From Sesamum alatum (Eukaryota; Streptophyta; Magnoliopsida; Lamiales; Pedaliaceae): 64,000 nucleotides of DNA. A program made the position numbers and the translations under genes. Position 1 is the stretch's first letter; every line of letters starts with the position of its first letter. The notes under the pieces were generated by a model. That model saw only the letters and a program-made list of their open reading frames with translations. It was not told the DNA's origin and ran no database searches. Positions 58,884 to 64,000 of the stretch are shown here, one piece after another. Where the stretch lies: positions 34,961,141 through 35,025,140 of the forward strand of contig JACGWO010000006.1 of assembly GCA_034509735.1 (NCBI GenBank), read 5' to 3'.

Positions 58884-59065
58884 TGTAGCAAGCGTCCCAC
58901 ATCGGTTGCAGACGAGGAGTTTGAGTGGCTTATAAGCCCCAATGCTTCCTCTCCCTAGCAAGGCGCCTTTTCAAGACAAAACCGTGAGGCTCATACACAG
59001 CTAAAACGGACAATACCTTGTGCAAAGGGGCACCGATCGAGTCACAAGCTGCATCACTTATTGTC
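58884..59065 (+). repeat. Repeat fragment with an snRNA-type USE and TATA
   Basis: GTCCCACATCG (58894-58904) is an exact match to the plant snRNA upstream sequence element, and CTTATAA follows at 58929-58935, 24 bp later. The next 130 bp (aggcgccttttcaagacaaa ... accgtgaggctc) are of a type I recall as dispersed in many plant genomes, so this may be a TRIM/LTR or snRNA-derived repeat. No U-snRNA body is recognised. Confidence 0.4.
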
Positions 59066-59191
59066 AAGTACAAAATTAAACGTCAAGCAAATTGAACAAA
59101 ACAAAAAGGTCAATATTTAGCAACTCAATCAAATCACGATAAGCTATCACAACGACAACTTTCATAATCCATATTCTAGAGTATATATCAT

Positions 59192-59218
59192 CATAATATA
59201 TATATATATATATATATA
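59192..59218. repeat. (TA)n microsatellite
   Basis: An uninterrupted AT dinucleotide run in otherwise unremarkable AT-rich DNA. Confidence 0.8.
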
Positions 59219-59369
59219 AAGGCTAAAATTAAATATGAATCACAAGTGAAGTAAAACATCACTTTCCACTCGACCTAGAAAATACTTAAATAAACCACCG
59301 AAACGACAAAACGTAATTTCCTAGAATTTTAAATTTCCATTAATTTCCCCGACATGCAGAAATTTCCAG

Positions 59370-59635
59370 GTGTGGCTACCGAATTGGTGCACGGTGCACC
59401 CACCACCCCGCGAAGGCGAATCCAAATTATTGTGCTAGGTTCTTGCTTCCTGGCCATTGAACCATCAAATTGTAGGGCCCAGGGAGTTGGCGGAAGCCAC
59501 ACGTTATTACGTGTCGTTTTCTAGCGGCTCAGACCACAGCCCACGTGGATGGACCGGACACATGGTATTATTACACTGGTCCACCTTTCTAGTCAAATGA
59601 GAGAGAGAGAGAGAGATGGGTAGGTTCACAAGTAG
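59370..59635. promoter_or_regulatory. G-box/ACGT-rich segment without a recognised gene
   Basis: Balanced base composition with cacacgttattacgtgtcg (59499-59517 region), cccacgtgg (59540-59548) and a GA-run (59598-59614). These are typical bZIP/bHLH-type binding sites. No supported coding frame follows; the next feature is a CACTA-like MITE. Confidence 0.3.
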
Positions 59636-59702
59636 GTGGTAGAGAAAATTATACACATGTGAATGAGATATAGATTTAATTTAATTTCTTTTTCTCTGCA
59701 TT

Positions 59703-60004
59703 CACTAGAAAAAAAAATTATTATTAGTCATATTTTTAATGATTATGACAAAAAATTAGGGTGAATAATTATTATTAACTATGATTAAATGAAAATCATT
59801 GCAAAAATTAGTTTTTTCACCACAAAATATTTATTTGTCACGACTAAAAGCCGTGGTAAAAATATTCGCCATGACTTTTTAGCCATCCTCACAAAAACCA
59901 CGGTCGAAAACCGTTGCTTGGCCGTGGCCAATGACTATTCGCTACGAATATTTAGTATTAATCACAAAAATTAGCCGTGGTTAAATATCATATTTATTGT
60001 AGTG
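59703..60004. mobile_element. CACTA-like MITE, TSD att
   Basis: It starts CACTAGAAAAAAAAATTA and ends TATTTATTGTAGTG, with 'att' at 59700-59702 and 60005-60007. The interior has 'agccgtgg/ccacggtc' pairs. No coding capacity. Confidence 0.8.
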
Positions 60005-60414
60005 ATTGGTTCATCAGCAACAACCATCTTCCAATATAATTTTTTTCTTTCAGATAAAACAACATATAAAAGAAAAGATACAATAGGACAGAACTTATCA
60101 TCGTTAAATTATGTTTGTATTTGCATGCTCAGCTATAAATATATCAAGTATTTAAAATAATTAATGAAAAATTAATACCACCGAGAATCTAATATAATAT
60201 GGTAGATGAAATTATATCAAAGCCCACGATATTCAAGCCCAATAAAAATACATCCAAGCTACTAATTAGCTTTTCTCACGCTTATAAAAAAGGGCCTTCA
60301 TCGCTTACTAGTGATCACAACATTACACACAACAATTCTACAACAAGAGCAAGTTCAGAAACTTTCTATCATGACGAAGCTTTACAAACCTCAAGGTCAC
60401 GTACTTAATTAATA

Positions 60415-60919
60415 GGGATAATTACACTCACTTCCCTAAAGTTTGTTGTAATTACATGAGACCCCTTGTGATTTGAAGTTTGATTCCATCTAACAAATAG
60501 GTTCCTTTGTTATTCAAAATTTATCGAATTCGTTGATATTAGCAAAAAGGCTAAATGAAAATCGTTATTGCATCAATTGACTTATTACTGAATTATTATA
60601 GGCCAAATAATTTTTTTTATGATCAAACTACCGTTATACATCTTCACACTTTAATGCATGTGAGGTGGTATATCTCCACTTTTATAAGGGTAGTTTAGTA
60701 AAAAAATTGTTTGATCAGCCATAAGTCAATCAAGGGTAAATATCGAGTTTCACTTTTTCTTTTTTTGTTAATTTCAACGAATTCGGTGAATTTTGATTAA
60801 CAGAGGAACCAATTTGTTAGATAGAAACAAACCTCAGAAGTATAAGATGTAATTTTTTAAATCACAAAAAATTTTACGTCTAATTACACTAAATTTCAGG
60901 AGAGGAGAGTGTAAAATTA
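60415..60919. mobile_element. TIR element related to 47184-47731
   Basis: The ends gggataattacactcacttcc and gagtgtaaaattaat are imperfect inverses. The interior shares 'atcttcacactttaatgcatg' with 47184-47731. 60005-60414 has no supported gene. Confidence 0.6.
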
Positions 60920-61328
60920 ATAAAAATGTTAACGCCACCGAAAATCTAATATGCTAGTTTACACAAGTCGACAATAATCTTATAAATTGAAAAACACACA
61001 AGGAGTGAATATTTTCATAAATATATAAACGATTTGTAGTACATATTTATTAAACTAGTTGTAACAAATTTGTAGTACCACCATTTTCCAATACAATACA
61101 ACGACCCCATGAGCGTGTTCAAAAATTTTCCGATGACCAACCATATTAGTCTTAATTTTTATATAATTAATTACTTACCTAACAAGCACTAACCTCTATG
61201 ATTAAAATTAAAAAAATACATAATTTGTAGCATCATCATGGTAGAAGCTAAAGATACAAGTGGTTTGCAAGTTTTTGTGGTTGTTAATTAATCATTGGTT
61301 TAATTAAGAAAAATATTCATTATATATA

Positions 61329-61825
61329 GGAAAAATTATTTTTTTAGTCCGCTAAGTATGCCCAATATTAATTTTTGTTCGGTAATCATGCTTATTTTTT
61401 TTAAGTCCAGTAACTTGCAAAATTGATGAGATTTAGTCCTCTGATGGTCGATCTTTTATTTCTTGGCCGGAAATATTAAATGGCATGCCAACTGGATATA
61501 TTTTTTAGAATTTTTAAGCCTACGTGGCAATTGAAATGAGGTGGATTTTAATTTGAAATGCCACCTAATACATGTGGTTGTACAAATGACAACTAATATA
61601 TGTGGCTGTACACATGTATAAGTTGCCGTAAATTAATCAAATTGTTGTCACGTGTGCATTTTCCGGCTAATTTTCAAAATATCGTTGGAAAATTGAGTAA
61701 ATGACCCTAATTCGGACTAACTCTCATCAATTTTGTAAGTTACTGGACTTAAAAATAAATGGACATGATTATCGGACTAAAATTAATATTGAGCATATTT
61801 AACGGGCTAAAAAAATAATTTTCCC
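61329..61825. mobile_element. Mutator-like MITE, perfect 9-bp TSD
   Basis: The ends ggaaaaattatttttttagtcc and its inverse are flanked by ttatatata on both sides (61320-61328, 61826-61834). The interior holds 'tgtggttgtacaaatg' direct repeats. 61835-63160 has no supported gene. Confidence 0.8.
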
Positions 61826-63278
61826 TTATATATATATATATATCATAAGTTGTCATGTTGAAAAACGATAAATTTTATTGTTCTCGTAGTGGAACATTTA
61901 CAAGTTGTTTGATTATGCTTTTATTTTCAATTTTTAATTTTTAAAACAGTAATTAAAATAAAAAATATGTTTGTTTATATATATTTTTTTATTGAAATTA
62001 TATTATTATTGACATCAAAGTAATATAAAATATATCATTAGTTAATTCAAATATACTCTTATTTTCACATGACAATCTATATAAAGATTAAAAACATACA
62101 TTTTTCACCGAGAATTAAAAATTGGAAATGAAAACATACGTAATCAAGCTTTAGTATATGATCTTTAAAATAATAAATTATTTCATCAAATTAAAATTTA
62201 ATTTTACCACATAACTAGAGTGAAAAAACCAAGAATTAAGAAGTGGGGGATGGATGATTGATGGATGTGGACTAGCCAATCGTCCCAATCACAAGAGAGG
62301 ATTAGATCTCTTCATGTCTTTTTCAAATTAATCAATATTATACTTTTGTCTATATATGAAATAATTTGTTCCACAATGTTCTATAACTATAAACTTTGTT
62401 CTTGATGCATTTTTTATTTCTAAAAAAAATTGTAAAAAGACGGACTAGATGGATGAAGAAAATTAAAAAATTGTCCACTTAGTCCACAAATAAATTAAAA
62501 ATATATATAAAATAACTAAAACTATAATTGGAAAAAATTATTTTGGTGAGTTCAGTAAAAAAAAAAAGGAATGGAAGCCCAAATGATACTCGAATTTAGT
62601 TGTTCGATAACCGTTAAAATTATGAAGTATTGATAATTTTTCAAACAATAAAAAGGTATCTGTAATTTACACTATTTTTCAAACTGTTTTCTTATGACCT
62701 ATAATGTTAAAAGTAAAAGGTTTTCGGCTAGTTTCAATTCTATTCATTTTTATCGGGCTAAATGTTTTTTGGTCTCATAAAATAAGTCTCGTGACACATA
62801 TTGAGTGTTTTTCTTCTCTTGTTCTTTTCTTAATAGTTTCTTGCAACGTTCTTCATTTTTTAAATATATTTAATTATACACATATTCGAGTGAGCCATAT
62901 ATACTAGTTATAATAATATGGCCTCTGGAATAAAAAATGTGCAAGTAGCCAATAGAAAGCAACAAAAACTGTATGGCCAGGCCTCCACCAAATTGAACTC
63001 AATTACATGAGAAAGAATAGTGTAAGTAGTGGACAGAATATCCTTTTTAATTAAATAATATTAATTTGACAGAAGCCAACTTTAATGCTTGGAACTATTA
63101 GTTTACTTTCACAACATAAAATTATAATAAGGCCAAAACAGAGCTGCGACAATAACTATCAACTTGGTAATTGGAGAAAATTACAATTTTGGTCTCAAAG
63201 TATACGGTGATTTGTAATATTAGTCCCATATTTTTTGGAATAATTAATATTAGTCTCAAATTTTAAAAAATAGGTTAT

Positions 63279-63607
63279 ATTACCTTTTTCGTCCCACAAA
63301 TAAGGGACTTTTCCAATTCAATCCCACGCTTTACGGGATTTCTGATTTGATCCCATTTTTAGACGAAAAATTGTTTACTTAGTCCCAGACCCCATTTTCC
63401 GTCAATTTTTAACCGAAGAATGGAAACTCCGTTAAGTACAGTCAAGCTAAATTATCTTTTTCATCCCATAAAGAAGGGACTTTTTCAATTCAGTCCCACG
63501 CTTTACGGGATTTTCTATTTGGTCCCATTTTTAGATGAAAAGTTGCCAACTTAGTCCCAGACCCCATTTTTCGTCAAGTTTTAAGGGAAGGACGGAGACC
63601 TCGTTAA
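63279..63607. repeat. Two-copy direct repeat, period about 171 bp
   Basis: Copies from about 63279 and 63450 share 'caatcccacgctttacggga', 'cccatttttaga' and 'cttagtcccagaccccattt'. They belong to the arm of an inverted-repeat element that continues past the window. A 'gagaaaattacaatttt' element end lies at 63174. Confidence 0.75.
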
Positions 63608-63686
63608 ATGATTATTAACATTGGAGGAAAATTACACACGTGATTTGTATGCTCATTCCACCTCCAAATCGAACATCAAGTCATAT

Positions 63687-64000
63687 CCCCCTCCCCCCAA
63701 CCTTAAAAATCTCTTCAGCCATTCTCTTCCAAATCGCTTGCGATTACTAGTTTAATTTCAAGAAAAGCACAAGATCTCAAGTGAAGATAGTGAACATTGG
63801 AAAATTCACAACAATGTCCTTGCGACCCAACCATCTGATCGAGTTGGCGAACCCTAATTATAGTAAGAGTTCGTGAATTTGCCAATGTTCACTATCTTCA
63901 CTTGAGATCTTGTGCTTTTCTTGAAATCAAACAGTAATCGCAAGCGATTTTTGGAAGAGAATGACTGAAGAGATTCTTTTTTTTTGGGGGGGGAGGGGGG
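63687..64000. mobile_element. Large foldback, arms about 125 bp, cut by the window edge
   Basis: 63687-63811 and 63872-64000 are near-perfect inverses over ctcttccaaa-atcgcttgcg, agaaaagcacaagatctcaa and gtgaagatagtgaacattgg. The loop is 60 bp. The arms start in C-rich and G-rich runs. It may be the centre of a TIR element whose right arm lies outside the window. Confidence 0.75.

Noticed and set aside
63279..63607. CRISPR-like direct repeats
   Set aside because: Only two long units with no spacers, in plant DNA; they are a duplicated transposon arm.

Overview
This window is nuclear DNA of a flowering plant, most likely a eudicot. The evidence is spliced genes with GT-AG introns, AT-rich intergenic DNA, a CYP72-clan P450 pair, an intronless CIPK kinase, GGCCCA-type promoters and a dense mix of plant transposon classes (Ty1/Copia, Mutator-like, CACTA-like, Helitron, L1-type LINE, tRNA-like SINE, Tourist-like). 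An asterid is possible, but the sequence alone does not fix the species.

Host genes are few. Two complete tandem cytochrome P450 genes lie on the minus strand (copy A 1493-4944, copy B 25060-31719). Both have five exons of exactly the same lengths (268, 224, 248, 385 and 426 bp; 516 aa). Their introns differ in size because different transposons landed in them. Between them, also on the minus strand, is a small conserved-looking Cys-rich membrane-anchored protein gene (21183-21563) with a long 5'UTR intron and a GGCCCA-rich promoter. An intronless CBL-interacting protein kinase gene (CIPK4/7-like) occupies 51342-52667 on the minus strand. A possible gene start runs off the left edge (1-51, minus), and a possible terminal exon lies at 50802-51008.

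The rest is largely transposons, many nested. At 6657-12287 a solo LTR with a perfect 5-bp duplication is split by a degenerate Copia element (7187-12183). At 55805-58287 a CACTA-like element carries an internally deleted LINE flanked by an 18-bp duplication. At 13548-15245 a tRNA-like SINE is split by a Mutator-like element. At least thirteen terminal-inverted-repeat elements show 9-11 bp duplications typical of the Mutator superfamily. They explain the many phrases of the type 'tttggtccc' and 'gtaaattgca' along the window.

The most interesting segment is 34668-42796, where three Mutator-like elements sit almost end to end. The rightmost (MULE-1, 38131-42796) holds a MULE transposase gene fragment on the plus strand facing a plant-mobile-domain (PMD) gene on the minus strand. 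Each has its own TATA box just inside a long inverted repeat studded with palindromes. The layout resembles the convergent two-gene plan of maize MuDR, with a PMD gene in the second position. The leftmost (MULE-2, 34668-37154) carries decayed pieces of the same two genes in the opposite relative arrangement. A recurrent transposase/PMD partnership is the best candidate here for a little-described system.
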